From: Poriferisulfidus sp963668445
Lineage (GTDB): Bacteria; Pseudomonadota; Gammaproteobacteria; Poriferisulfidales; Poriferisulfidaceae
Length of the DNA: 64,000 nt
Assembly (NCBI GenBank): GCA_963668445.1
Contig: OY764335.1
Span: forward strand, 558,001-622,000
Direction of reading: 5' to 3'
The stretch's first letter is position 1. Each line of letters starts with the position of its first letter. Made by a program: the position numbers and the translations under genes. Shown in pieces: positions 53,589 through 61,639 of this stretch. Below the pieces are notes generated by a model, which had not been told where the DNA came from, ran no database searches, and saw only the letters and a program-made list of their open reading frames with translations.

Positions 53589-54809
53589 TTATTCCCAGAC
53601 GAGGGCGCCGCCGGTCTGGTATTCGGTGACGCGGGTCTCGAAGAAGTTCTTTTCTTTCTTCAGGTCCAAGGTTTCGGACATCCACTGGAACGGGTTTTGC
53701 GTCCCCGGGAATTGCGTCGGCAGGCCGATCTGCGTCAGCCTGCGGTTGGCGATGAATTTGACGTAGTCCTCGAACATTTGAGCGTTCAGGCCCAGAATGC
53801 CGCGTGGCATGGTGTCGCGGGCATAGGCGATTTCGAGGTCCACGCCTTCCAGAATCAGGTCCGTCATCTGTTGCTGGAATTCGGGGCTCCACAGTTCAGG
53901 GTTTTCCAGTTTGATTTGGTTGATGACATCAATGCCGAAGTTCATGTGCATGGATTCGTCGCGCAGGATGTACTGGAACTGCTCGGCGACGCCGGTCAGC
54001 TTGTTGCGCCGGCCCATGGACAGGATCTGCGAGAAGCCGACGTAGAAGAAGATGCCTTCGAACACCACGTAGAACGCGATCAGGTCGCGCAGCAGGCGCT
54101 GGTTGTTCTCGTGGGTGCCGGTGTGGAACGTCGGGTCGCCCAAGCTTTGGGTGAACGGCAGGGCCCATTCGGCCTTGCGCGCCACGGACGGCAGTTCGCG
54201 GTACATGTTGAACACCTCGCCCTGATCCAGCCCCAGCGATTCCACGCAATACTGGTAGGCATGGGTGTGGATGGCCTCCTCGAAGGCTTGGCGCAGCAGG
54301 TACTGGCGGCATTCCGGATTGGTGATATGGCGGTAGACGGCCAGCACCAGATTGTTCGCGACCAGCGAGTCGGCGGTGGAGAAGAAGCCGAGATTGCGCA
54401 TGACGATGGTGCGTTCGTCTTCAGTCAGGCCGTCCGGGTCCTTCCACAGTTCGATATCGGCGGTCATGTTGATTTCCTGCGGCATCCAGTGGTTGTTGCA
54501 GGCGGCCAGATACTTGTCCCAGGCCCAAGCGTATTTGAAAGGCACCAGTTGGTTGAGGTCGGCGCGGCAGTTGATAATCTGCTTGTCGTCGACTTGGATG
54601 CGGGCGGCACCCATCTCGAGGCTTTCCAAGCCGGTCGCGCCGGCCGCAGCGGGATGTGCGGCAACGGCTTCGGGCGCGGGCGCGGCCGGAGGCTGATGCG
54701 CCGCGCCGTCGGGCATCGGGGCTGGCGGGATGGGCGGCTCGCCGCTGAGTGGCGGTGCGCTTGGCGGGGTGAACGGGTCGTTCCAAGAGGAAATCGTGGC
54801 GGTGCTCAT
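53589..54809 (-). CDS. nrdB: ribonucleotide reductase class I beta subunit
   Basis: Diiron-tyrosyl radical subunit that starts deoxynucleotide synthesis. The 406-residue product has a Pro/Ala-rich N-terminal linker (about 10-65) absent from E. coli NrdB. The ligands follow: Asp in TADIELWKD, EAIH with the radical Tyr four residues after the His (EEAIHTHAYQY), FEGIFFYVGF and RDESMHMNFG. The Tyr is kept, so this is not a class Ic enzyme. The C-terminal YQTGGALVWE tail should dock NrdA. It is 25 bases downstream of nrdA. Confidence 0.95.
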   Translation of the reverse strand: MSTATISSWNDPFTPPSAPPLSGEPPIPPAPMPDGAAHQPPAAPAPEAVAAHPAAAGATGLESLEMGAARIQVDDKQIINCRADLNQLVPFKYAWAWDKYLAACNNHWMPQEINMTADIELWKDPDGLTEDERTIVMRNLGFFSTADSLVANNLVLAVYRHITNPECRQYLLRQAFEEAIHTHAYQYCVESLGLDQGEVFNMYRELPSVARKAEWALPFTQSLGDPTFHTGTHENNQRLLRDLIAFYVVFEGIFFYVGFSQILSMGRRNKLTGVAEQFQYILRDESMHMNFGIDVINQIKLENPELWSPEFQQQMTDLILEGVDLEIAYARDTMPRGILGLNAQMFEDYVKFIANRRLTQIGLPTQFPGTQNPFQWMSETLDLKKEKNFFETRVTEYQTGGALVWE

Positions 54810-54834
54810 GGTAGGTTCCTCAGCATGCAGGGAG

Positions 54835-57747
54835 TCATTGGCAGGCTTCGCACTCCGCGTCCATGGAGCAGGCGGGAGCCGGGATGCTGCCGTTGGCGTT
54901 TGGGGCTGCGGTTTCGGCGGCGACGGCGTTCAGGCTGCTGCGTTCGTCGCCGGTGCTCTTCTCGACGTGGGTGGCGCCGAGCGAGCGCAGGTAGTAGGTG
55001 GTTTTGAGGCCGCGCACCCAAGCCAGCTTGTACAGATTGTCCAGCTCCCGGCCCGACGGCTTGGCCATGTACAGGTTGAGGGACTGGGCTTGGTCGATCC
55101 ATTTCTGCCGGCGCGAGGCAGATTCCACCAGCCAGCGCGGATCCAGTTCGAAGGCGGTAATGTACATCTGCTTGATGTCGTCGGGGATGCGCGAGATGTC
55201 TTGGACGCTGCCGTGGTAGTGCTTCAGGTCGTTGATCATCACGTCGTCCCACAGGCCGAGCTTCTTGAGGTCGCGGGCCAAGTACAGGTTCACCACCGTG
55301 AACTCCCCCGACAGGTTGGACTTGACAAACAGGTTCTGGTAGGTCGGCTCGATGCTCTGCGTGACGCCGGTGATGTTGGAGATGGTGGCGGTCGGCGCGA
55401 TGGCCATGGTGTTGGAGTTGCGCATGCCGCGGCGAACCTTCTTGCGCAGGGCCTTCCAGTCCAGCGTGGCGTCGGTGTTGACTTGGTAGAACCGGTCGTC
55501 CTTGCGCGTTTTGCGCACGCGGTCGATGGAGTCGATGGGCAGGATGCCCTTGGCCCAGAGCGAGCCGTCGAAGCTCGGATAGGCGCCGCGCTCCTTGGCC
55601 AGTTCGGCGGAGGCTTCAATGGCGAAGTAGCTGACGGCTTCCATGGAGCGGTCGGCGAAAGCGACGGCCTCGTCGCTGGCGTAGGAGATGTGCAGCTGGT
55701 ACAGTGCGTCTTGAAAGCCCATCAGGCCGAGGCCGACCGGGCGGTGGCGCAGGTTGGAGCGGCGCGCCTTGGCAACGCTGTAGTAGTTGTAGTCGATGAC
55801 GTTGTCCAGCATGCGCATGGCGGTGCGTACGGTGCTCTTGAGCTTGTCCAGATTCAGCCCGTCCGTGCCGATGTGCGCGCTCAGATTGACGGAGCCGAGG
55901 TTGCAGACGGCGATTTCGTCCTCGGAGGTGTTGAGGGTGATTTCGGTGCACAGGTTGGACGAATGCACCACGCCGCGGTGCTGCTGCGGCGAGCGCAGGT
56001 TGCAGACGTCCTTGAACGTGATCCAGGGATGGCCGGTCTCGTACAGCATGCCGAGCATCTTGCGCCACAGGTCCTGGGCGCGCACCGTCTTGTGGTTTTT
56101 GATGCGCCCTTCGGCGGCCATCGCTTCGTATTCGCCGTAGCGCTGCTCGAAGGCGTCGCCGACCAGGTCGTGCAGGTCGGGGGCGTCGCAGGGGCTGAAC
56201 AGGGTCCATTCGCCGTCGTCCGCGACGCGCTTCATGAACAGGTCGGGCACCCAGTTGGCGGTGTTCATGTCGTGCGTGCGCCGCCGGTCGTCGCCGGTGT
56301 TCTTGCGCAGCTCCAGAAACTCCTCGATGTCCAGATGCCAAGTTTCCAGATAGGCGCACATGGCGCCTTTGCGCTTGCCGCCCTGATTGACGGCGACGGC
56401 GGTGTCGTTGGCGACCTTGAGGAACGGCACGACGCCTTGCGAACGGCCGTTGGTGCCTTTGATGTGCGAGCCCATGGCGCGGACTTGGCTCCAGTCGTTG
56501 CCGAGGCCGCCAGCGTATTTCGACAGCAGGGCGTCGTCCTTGATGGAACTGAAGATGCCGTCCAGATCGTCCGGGACGGTCGTCAGGTAGCAGGACGACA
56601 ACTGCGGGCGGCAGGTGCCGGAGTTGAACAGCGTCGGGGTCGAACTCATGAAGTCGAAGGTCGACAGCAGGTTGTAGAACTCGATGGCGCGGCCTTCCCG
56701 GTCCACTTCCGGCCCGGCGAGGCCCATGGCGACGCGCATAAAAAAGGCCTGCGGCATTTCGAACCGGGTGCTGTTCGAGTGTATGAAGTAGCGGTCATAC
56801 AATGTCTGCAGGCCAAGATAGGTGAATTGCAGGTCCCGTTCCGGCGCGATCGCGGCGGCCAGGCGTTCCAGGTCGAACTCCTGTGCCAGATGCGGGCTCA
56901 GCAGTTCTAGTTCGACGCCGCGGCGGATGTAGCGCGGGAAGTAGTCGGCGTAGGCATCGGCCGTCCGGTCCAGCGGGTCGGAGTCCGCGTAGACGAAGTC
57001 TAGAGCTTCTTGGCGCAGGCTGTGGAGCAGTAGCCGGGCAGCGACGTAGGTGTAGTTCGGCTCCTTTTCGATCAGGGTGCGGGTGCTGATGGCCAGCTGG
57101 TTGTCGACGTCGGCTTCCGCCACGCCGTCGTACAAGTTGCGGCAGGTTTCCTCCAGCACTGGCTCAGGATGTACGTCCTCGATGCCGCGGCAGGCGTCTT
57201 CCACGCGCAGGCGCAGGCGCTCCATGTCGAGCGGCTGAAGTTGCCCGTCCGCGGTCGTGACCTGCAGGGCGGCATCGGCGGGGGCTTGCGTCGCTTCCGG
57301 ACCGGCATCGGCCTGCTTGGCTCGTTCTTGAGTGCGCTGCTCGCGGTACAGCACGTATTCGCGGGCCACCTTGTGGTAGCCGTTGCGCATCAGGGCCAGC
57401 TCCACATGGTCTTGGATGTCTTCGATGTGGAAAGTGCCTTGGTTCGGATGGCTGCGGGTGACCGCATGCACGGTCTGCCGGGTCAGGTCGGCGACGATGC
57501 CGTGGATGCGGCTGGAGTCGGCGGCGGAGTTGCCTTCGACGTCCAAGAAGGCCTTGGTGATGGCGACCCGGATCTTGGATTCGTCGAACGGCGTCAGCTG
57601 CTTGTTGCGCCGGATGACTTGGTATTTGCAGGGCATGGCCTCAGCCGGGGCGGGTGCAATGGGCGGAGTGACGGGCGCGGGAGCGCCGGTGGCGATGCCA
57701 GAACCGTTGCCGGCGGTCTGCTCAACAGAAGATTCGGTAGCAGTCAT
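54835..57747 (-). CDS. nrdA: ribonucleotide reductase class I alpha subunit
   Basis: Catalytic subunit reducing ribonucleoside diphosphates. The 970-residue product carries two ATP-cone domains (about 40-145 starting KYQVIRRNKQLTPFDESK, and about 160-255 starting LQVTTADGQLQPLDMERL), as in Pseudomonas NrdA, so allosteric dATP inhibition is expected. Catalytic landmarks include NLCTEITLNT, CNLGSVNLSAH and PTATISNITGVTQSIEP. The C-terminal CSMDAECEACQ carries the redox cysteines. Expression is probably controlled by NrdR through the box over its promoter. Confidence 0.96.
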   Translation of the reverse strand: MTATESSVEQTAGNGSGIATGAPAPVTPPIAPAPAEAMPCKYQVIRRNKQLTPFDESKIRVAITKAFLDVEGNSAADSSRIHGIVADLTRQTVHAVTRSHPNQGTFHIEDIQDHVELALMRNGYHKVAREYVLYREQRTQERAKQADAGPEATQAPADAALQVTTADGQLQPLDMERLRLRVEDACRGIEDVHPEPVLEETCRNLYDGVAEADVDNQLAISTRTLIEKEPNYTYVAARLLLHSLRQEALDFVYADSDPLDRTADAYADYFPRYIRRGVELELLSPHLAQEFDLERLAAAIAPERDLQFTYLGLQTLYDRYFIHSNSTRFEMPQAFFMRVAMGLAGPEVDREGRAIEFYNLLSTFDFMSSTPTLFNSGTCRPQLSSCYLTTVPDDLDGIFSSIKDDALLSKYAGGLGNDWSQVRAMGSHIKGTNGRSQGVVPFLKVANDTAVAVNQGGKRKGAMCAYLETWHLDIEEFLELRKNTGDDRRRTHDMNTANWVPDLFMKRVADDGEWTLFSPCDAPDLHDLVGDAFEQRYGEYEAMAAEGRIKNHKTVRAQDLWRKMLGMLYETGHPWITFKDVCNLRSPQQHRGVVHSSNLCTEITLNTSEDEIAVCNLGSVNLSAHIGTDGLNLDKLKSTVRTAMRMLDNVIDYNYYSVAKARRSNLRHRPVGLGLMGFQDALYQLHISYASDEAVAFADRSMEAVSYFAIEASAELAKERGAYPSFDGSLWAKGILPIDSIDRVRKTRKDDRFYQVNTDATLDWKALRKKVRRGMRNSNTMAIAPTATISNITGVTQSIEPTYQNLFVKSNLSGEFTVVNLYLARDLKKLGLWDDVMINDLKHYHGSVQDISRIPDDIKQMYITAFELDPRWLVESASRRQKWIDQAQSLNLYMAKPSGRELDNLYKLAWVRGLKTTYYLRSLGATHVEKSTGDERSSLNAVAAETAAPNANGSIPAPACSMDAECEACQ

Positions 57748-57824
57748 TGTTCCTATGGTCCTTTTTGATTTTTAATTTTTCAATTCCGGATTGCCGGCGG
57801 CTACACGGCCACGCGAATCCTGCA

Positions 57825-57856
57825 ACACAATATATAGGGGATATTGCTTCTGTCAA
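57825..57856 (-). promoter_or_regulatory. nrdA promoter with NrdR box
   Basis: On the minus strand: -35 TTGACA (57851-57856), 16-base spacer, -10 TATATT (57829-57834). A near-consensus NrdR box (plus strand ACACAATATATAGGGG, 57825-57840; consensus acaCWAtATaTWGtgt) covers the -10, so NrdR binding would block polymerase. A second box at the usual three-turn spacing is not evident. Confidence 0.75.
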
Positions 57857-58085
57857 GTACGAGATTTGGGGTAACACCGTGAATAAGTTGCGCCTTTCCG
57901 GTAGAGAATGGGTGGATAATTTTTTGAAATCTAGATAACTACCTAAGAACTAAAGGAAATTCTTGGGGAAAGTTAGTGCTATTCTATTTTTGTATGGAAT
58001 AGACAAGAAAAACAAGAAATATTTATATATATGGATTTGCATGCCGCTGGGTGGCAGGGTCGGCGGTCTGGTATGGTTAGGCGGC
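57857..58085. other. AT-rich intergenic stretch upstream of the glcF-like gene
   Basis: About 230 bases, strikingly AT-rich around 57900-58040 (for example ATTTATATATATGG), between divergent nrdA and the Fe-S protein gene. It probably holds the promoter of the latter. A short inverted repeat (TATTC...GAATA, about 57978-57999) is visible. No gene is seen. Confidence 0.5.
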
Positions 58086-59300
58086 ATGAAAGCCATGCGC
58101 GGCCAAGAGATGCTTGAAGCGGGCGCGGACCGCTGCGTCAAGTGCGGCCTGTGCCTGCCGCATTGCCCGACGTGGCGGACGTTGCGGCGCGAGAGCGATT
58201 CCCCGCGCGGGCGCATCGAATTGATGGCCGCGCTGGCGGCCGGTTGCTTGGAAGACGAAGCGGCGGTCCGGACGCATTTGGACGGCTGCCTGCTCTGCCG
58301 GGCCTGCGAGACGGCATGCCCGGCCCATGTGCCTTTCGGTGCCTTGATGGATCAGGCGCGCCGGCGCTGGCGTTCGGGCCAGGCATGGCAGGCGCGGCTG
58401 TTCGCTTCGGCTTCGGGCCTGCGCCGCACTCTGCTGCGCTGGGGGCTATGGCTCGCCGTTGCTAGCGGCTTGGCGCGCCTTGCGGGCTTGCGGGCTCCGA
58501 AGCGCTGGCGGATGCTGCCTGGCATGCTGCCGGATGCCATTGCGCTGCGCCGCCGAACCTCGGTCGGGCAGGGCGCGGCGGCCGTCGGGCTGTTTCCGGG
58601 CTGCGTGTCGGATGTCGTCGACCGGGCGACGCTCAACGACGCGGCGACGCTGGTCGAGCACGGTGGCGGGCGCGTGGCATGGCTGGGTCGCGCCGGCTGC
58701 TGCGGCGCATTGGACCGGCATCAGGGCTGCACTGCCCGGGCGGATGCGCAGCTACGCCGCAATCTGAAAGCCGTGCCGCCGTCGCTGGAGCATCTGGTGT
58801 CCGTTGCGACCGGGTGCGCGGCGGAGCTGCAGGACTACGCGTCGCTCTCGGACGACCCGAGGGCCCGCGGTCTGGCGGCGCGGCACTGCGAGATTATGGC
58901 GTTCCTGCACCGGCGCGAAGAAGCGTATGCATTCCGGCCGCTGGAGCGGACAGTATTGCTGCATCATCCGTGCAGCGCCCGGCATGCGCTGCGGGAGACC
59001 CGTTCGGCCGCGCACATGCTGCGTAAGATTCCGGGCTTGCGCGTCATTGAAACCAGCCGTGCGGCTTGTTGCGGCGCGGCGGGAGCAACCATGTTCCGTA
59101 CGCCGCAGATGGCGGCAGCGCTGGCGGAGGGCGTGGTCAAGGAGTGTCGGGACAGCGGTGCCCACATTTTGGCGACATCCAACATCGGATGCGCCTTGCA
59201 TCTGCGGCAGGCATTGCGCCGCCGCGGGGTGGCGGCGGTCGTGCAGCATCCGGTAAACTTGCTGGCAGCGCAACTAAAAGGAGAATCATGCGCCGATTAA
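58086..59300 (+). CDS. GlcF-like (glycolate oxidase-type) iron-sulfur protein
   Basis: A 404-residue protein of the GlcF/LutA/heterodisulfide-reductase-like group. Two ferredoxin-type clusters (CVKCGLCLPHCP about 19-30 and CLLCRACETACP about 75-86) are followed by two CCG domains (AGCCGALDRHQGC; AACCGAAGATMF). Such proteins pass electrons from a flavin dehydrogenase to the quinone pool or other acceptors. The usual partners glcD and glcE are not adjacent, so the partner dehydrogenase is unknown. MKAMRG at 58086 is chosen because the 41 upstream codons come from AT-rich non-coding DNA. Confidence 0.82.
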   Translation: MKAMRGQEMLEAGADRCVKCGLCLPHCPTWRTLRRESDSPRGRIELMAALAAGCLEDEAAVRTHLDGCLLCRACETACPAHVPFGALMDQARRRWRSGQAWQARLFASASGLRRTLLRWGLWLAVASGLARLAGLRAPKRWRMLPGMLPDAIALRRRTSVGQGAAAVGLFPGCVSDVVDRATLNDAATLVEHGGGRVAWLGRAGCCGALDRHQGCTARADAQLRRNLKAVPPSLEHLVSVATGCAAELQDYASLSDDPRARGLAARHCEIMAFLHRREEAYAFRPLERTVLLHHPCSARHALRETRSAAHMLRKIPGLRVIETSRAACCGAAGATMFRTPQMAAALAEGVVKECRDSGAHILATSNIGCALHLRQALRRRGVAAVVQHPVNLLAAQLKGESCAD

Positions 59301-59923
59301 GCATGCTGGATCATGTGCTCGATGGGGCAGGTCGCCGGCTGGCCGAATGGCGGCAGACGGGCCGTGCGGCGCGACCCTGTCCGGGCGACCAAGAGAAGGA
59401 TGTGCCGCTGAATCCGGAACAGAAGCGCACATCAGCCGCTTGCATGCGCGTCAACCATGCGGGCGAGATCGCGGCGCAGGGGCTGTACTGGGGACAGGCT
59501 CTGACGGCCCGCGACCCGGAGGTGCGGGCGCATATGCGGGCGGCGGCGGACGAAGAGACGGATCATTTGTGCTGGTGCGAGCAGCGCTTGCGCGAACTGG
59601 ATTCCGGCATCAGCAAGTTGACGCCGCTGTGGGCGGCGGGATCCGTAGCCATCGGCGTGGCGGCCGGGCTGGCCGGGGACCGGCGAAGCTTGGGCTTCGT
59701 GGAGGAAACCGAACGGCAGGTCGAGGCGCATCTGGAATCGCATCTGGTGCGCCTGCCGGAACAGGATGCACGCAGCCGCGCCATCGTGGCGCAGATGCGC
59801 GAGGATGAAGAGCGGCACCGGCAACAGGCATCGGAGGCCGGTGCGCTGCCCGTGCCGTTGCTGGTACGGGTCGGCATGGCCGCTACGGCCTGCGTCATGA
59901 CGCGTACGGCCGGGCGGCTGTAG
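59288..59923 (+). CDS. coq7: demethoxyubiquinone hydroxylase Coq7
   Basis: Diiron hydroxylase of the penultimate ubiquinone step. The 211-residue product has the ligand sets MRVNHAGEIAAQG, DEETDHLCWC, VEETERQVEAHL and MREDEERHRQQA, that is the repeated E...ExxH pattern of the family. GGAGAA is correctly placed before ATG 59288. It overlaps the end of the glcF-like gene by 13 bases, and this pairing fits since both act on or near the quinone pool. Confidence 0.93.
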   Translation: MRRLSMLDHVLDGAGRRLAEWRQTGRAARPCPGDQEKDVPLNPEQKRTSAACMRVNHAGEIAAQGLYWGQALTARDPEVRAHMRAAADEETDHLCWCEQRLRELDSGISKLTPLWAAGSVAIGVAAGLAGDRRSLGFVEETERQVEAHLESHLVRLPEQDARSRAIVAQMREDEERHRQQASEAGALPVPLLVRVGMAATACVMTRTAGRL

Positions 59924-59982
59924 CGTTGCGCAAAGGGGAAGGTGCATATGGCACAATTTTACGGCGAAAAACGCCGCAAATA

Positions 59983-60187
59983 ATAATCATAAACCATGCC
60001 AGCCATTCGCTTTCCGGCTTGCTCGAACTGGTGCCGCACAGTCTCCTGATCACCCGGGCGTGGCTGCGAAGCAAGGGGTTGCGCGGCACACCCTTGATAG
60101 CTGGGTCAAGAGCGGAAAGCTTATCCATGCGTCCGGACGCATCGGCGGACCCCCGGCGCTGCTCCCTGATGGTTGCGGACCAGGGAT
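59983..60187 (+). pseudogene. frameshifted remnant of an AbiEi-like antitoxin N-terminus
   Basis: Two frames together recreate the winged-helix start of AbiEi-type antitoxins/regulators: LLELVPHSLLITRAWLRSKG in one frame (to about 60078), and VARHTLDSWVKSGKLIHASG in the next (from about 60078). They are joined by restoring one G in the GGGG run at 60075-60078. No good start codon precedes it, and the rest runs into the convergent vapC, so a decayed or truncated copy is likely. It could alternatively be a sequencing error at the G run in a short real gene. Confidence 0.45.
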
Positions 60188-60625
60188 TCAAGCGTGGAGC
60201 AGGAACGGGTTTTGGGCTATGACAGCGCCATATGCCCGGCCATGCTGGAAGTCCTCGGACAAGATCGTCGAAATGCCATGGACTTCGGCATAGGCCCACA
60301 TATGCGCATCAAACCATGCCATGCCGTAGGCGGCAGCCCCGCGCAGTGCCATGCGAAGGATGGCGTCGGTGGGGTAAAGAATCGGAAATTGGCCCATCAA
60401 TTCTTCGGCTTCTCGGCATGCATCGGGCATGTCGAGCAATCGGCTTTTGGAGGTGCCGCGGGTCGCTGCGGCAATGAATTCAATGATGGCTTGATGCGCA
60501 ATGCGCGCACGTCCGGTCATAAGGCCGTCCCGCAGGAGGCCCGATGCGATTTGCTGTTTCTCTGGAAACCGGCGGTCATAGCGATAGACCAGCACATTGG
60601 TATCGACCAGAACCCGGTCAGCCAC
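60188..60625 (-). CDS. vapC: PIN-domain toxin VapC
   Basis: A 145-residue PIN-fold ribonuclease toxin. Acidic residues are at the expected sites: VLVDTNVLVYRYD (first Asp), an IIEFIAA segment (Glu), and AWFDAHMWAYAEV (third Asp) with LSEDFQHG near the end. It overlaps the end of vapB by eight bases, the standard arrangement of a VapBC module. Targets of such toxins are tRNA or rRNA, but this one's target is unknown. Confidence 0.9.
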   Translation of the reverse strand: MADRVLVDTNVLVYRYDRRFPEKQQIASGLLRDGLMTGRARIAHQAIIEFIAAATRGTSKSRLLDMPDACREAEELMGQFPILYPTDAILRMALRGAAAYGMAWFDAHMWAYAEVHGISTILSEDFQHGRAYGAVIAQNPFLLHA

Positions 60626-60899
60626 GTTCGTAAAGCTCTTTTCGGGTCCACCCCCGCGTGCTTGCGCGGCGAGTCTTCCGCCCGGCTTCGCGTTTCCGCT
60701 GTCGGTCGGTTGCTACATCGAAGAGGCGCAGGCGCGTCGCGGCATCAAGCCCCTCGGTAGGCATGGCAGCATTGGGAGGCACTACGCGGATGACCTCGCC
60801 GGCCGCTTCGAAGCGGATATTGTCGCCAGGACGAAGCCCATACTGCGTGGCAAGCAACTTGGGGATCGTAACCTGAAGCTGTCTACTAATCTTAGACAT
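60618..60899 (-). CDS. vapB: AbrB/SpoVT-type antitoxin VapB
   Basis: A 93-residue antitoxin: an N-terminal swapped-hairpin AbrB DNA-binding domain (ISRQLQVTIPKLLATQYGLRPGDNIRFE) split over residues 4-32, followed by a charged, flexible C-terminal part (RQRKREAGRKTRRAST) expected to wrap around VapC. The promoter is so close that the mRNA is predicted to be nearly leaderless, and the inverted repeat ATAC-TAAAT-GTAT (60898-60910) over the -10 and start codon is a candidate autorepression site. Confidence 0.88.
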   Translation of the reverse strand: MSKISRQLQVTIPKLLATQYGLRPGDNIRFEAAGEVIRVVPPNAAMPTEGLDAATRLRLFDVATDRQRKREAGRKTRRASTRGWTRKELYERG

Positions 60900-60905
60900 A
60901 CATTT

Positions 60906-60933
60906 AGTATAACAAAGAAAAACTCCCTGTCAA
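60906..60933 (-). promoter_or_regulatory. vapBC promoter
   Basis: Minus strand -35 TTGACA (60928-60933), 16-base spacer, -10 TATACT (60906-60911). The predicted start falls within one or two bases of the vapB ATG at 60899, overlapping an inverted repeat at 60898-60910. Confidence 0.7.
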
Positions 60934-61168
60934 CGCAGACCGATGCGACGACCATCCGTTTCTGCGCCATGCTTGAGTCCCCGATTCGTATTCCTTATTC
61001 TTGATCGAAGACGCCGCGCTGACCGGAGCATTCCGGTTCGTCGCACCGCCTTTGCACACTCTCCGCAAGGCGCGGGAATTGGCAGTTCCGCTACTGCAAA
61101 ATCCATCGGGCACGCCGTTCGGACACGAAGGTTCGGCGGCTCCGCCAAGCCTTGGCGCAGGCCCGACT

Positions 61169-61196
61169 TTTGCATAATGCGCTGCAATCGTATATC
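61169..61196 (+). promoter_or_regulatory. putative promoter for the FlhD/DUF2857-like gene
   Basis: TTTGCA (61169-61174), 16-base spacer, TATATC (61191-61196), with start expected near 61203. The rest of 60934-61249 shows no gene that I can support. Confidence 0.4.
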
Positions 61197-61249
61197 ATTC
61201 CACACCGGAATGCCCGAAAAGAGGCGTTCCGCAAACCTCAAGGAGAGCA

Positions 61250-61639
61250 ATGACCGTTCTTGGCCAAGCAAAGGAATGCACGAGTAAGAGCGGTTGCATG
61301 CCAGCGCAAAAGGGCAATATGGCGGTGTTGGTTGGCCGGACGAGGAGCATCATGCACCGGTTCGGCGATTCCTTATTTTCCATGCACTGGAGTTCGCCGG
61401 CTCCCGTAGGCTCGGGCGTGAATGTCGCATTCGCGCTGTGCCGCGTCGGACGGCGGGTGGGATCCGGCGCCATAAAGTTGTCAAGGAGACAGCATCATGA
61501 AAGTAGCCAGAAATTCTGCACAGCATGCCCTTATTCATTTCATCGCACGCTGCTGCAAAACCGAAAACTGGGCATCGCTCAGCCATTTGGGCGTTTCTCC
61601 CCAGCATGCCTGCCGGGTCGGCCGTTTGTCTGCGTATGA
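61250..61639 (+). CDS. doubtful small ORF with a strong ribosome site
   Basis: ATG 61250 has AAGGAG six bases upstream and follows the putative promoter by about 50 bases, so translation initiation is credible. The 129-residue frame (MTVLGQAKECTSKSGCMPAQ onwards) shows no family resemblance and overlaps the next gene by more than 140 bases. It could be a leader peptide or a decayed gene whose frame is broken before 61497. Confidence 0.25.
   Translation: MTVLGQAKECTSKSGCMPAQKGNMAVLVGRTRSIMHRFGDSLFSMHWSSPAPVGSGVNVAFALCRVGRRVGSGAIKLSRRQHHESSQKFCTACPYSFHRTLLQNRKLGIAQPFGRFSPACLPGRPFVCV

Noticed and set aside
59960..59984. Terminator hairpin CGGCG-AAAAA-CGCCG after coq7
   Set aside because: Stem of only five pairs and no U-run on either strand.
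60943..61287. Plus-strand frame upstream of the FlhD/DUF2857-like gene
   Set aside because: Arg/Ser-rich with no motif; crosses the putative promoter and ribosome site of the following frame.
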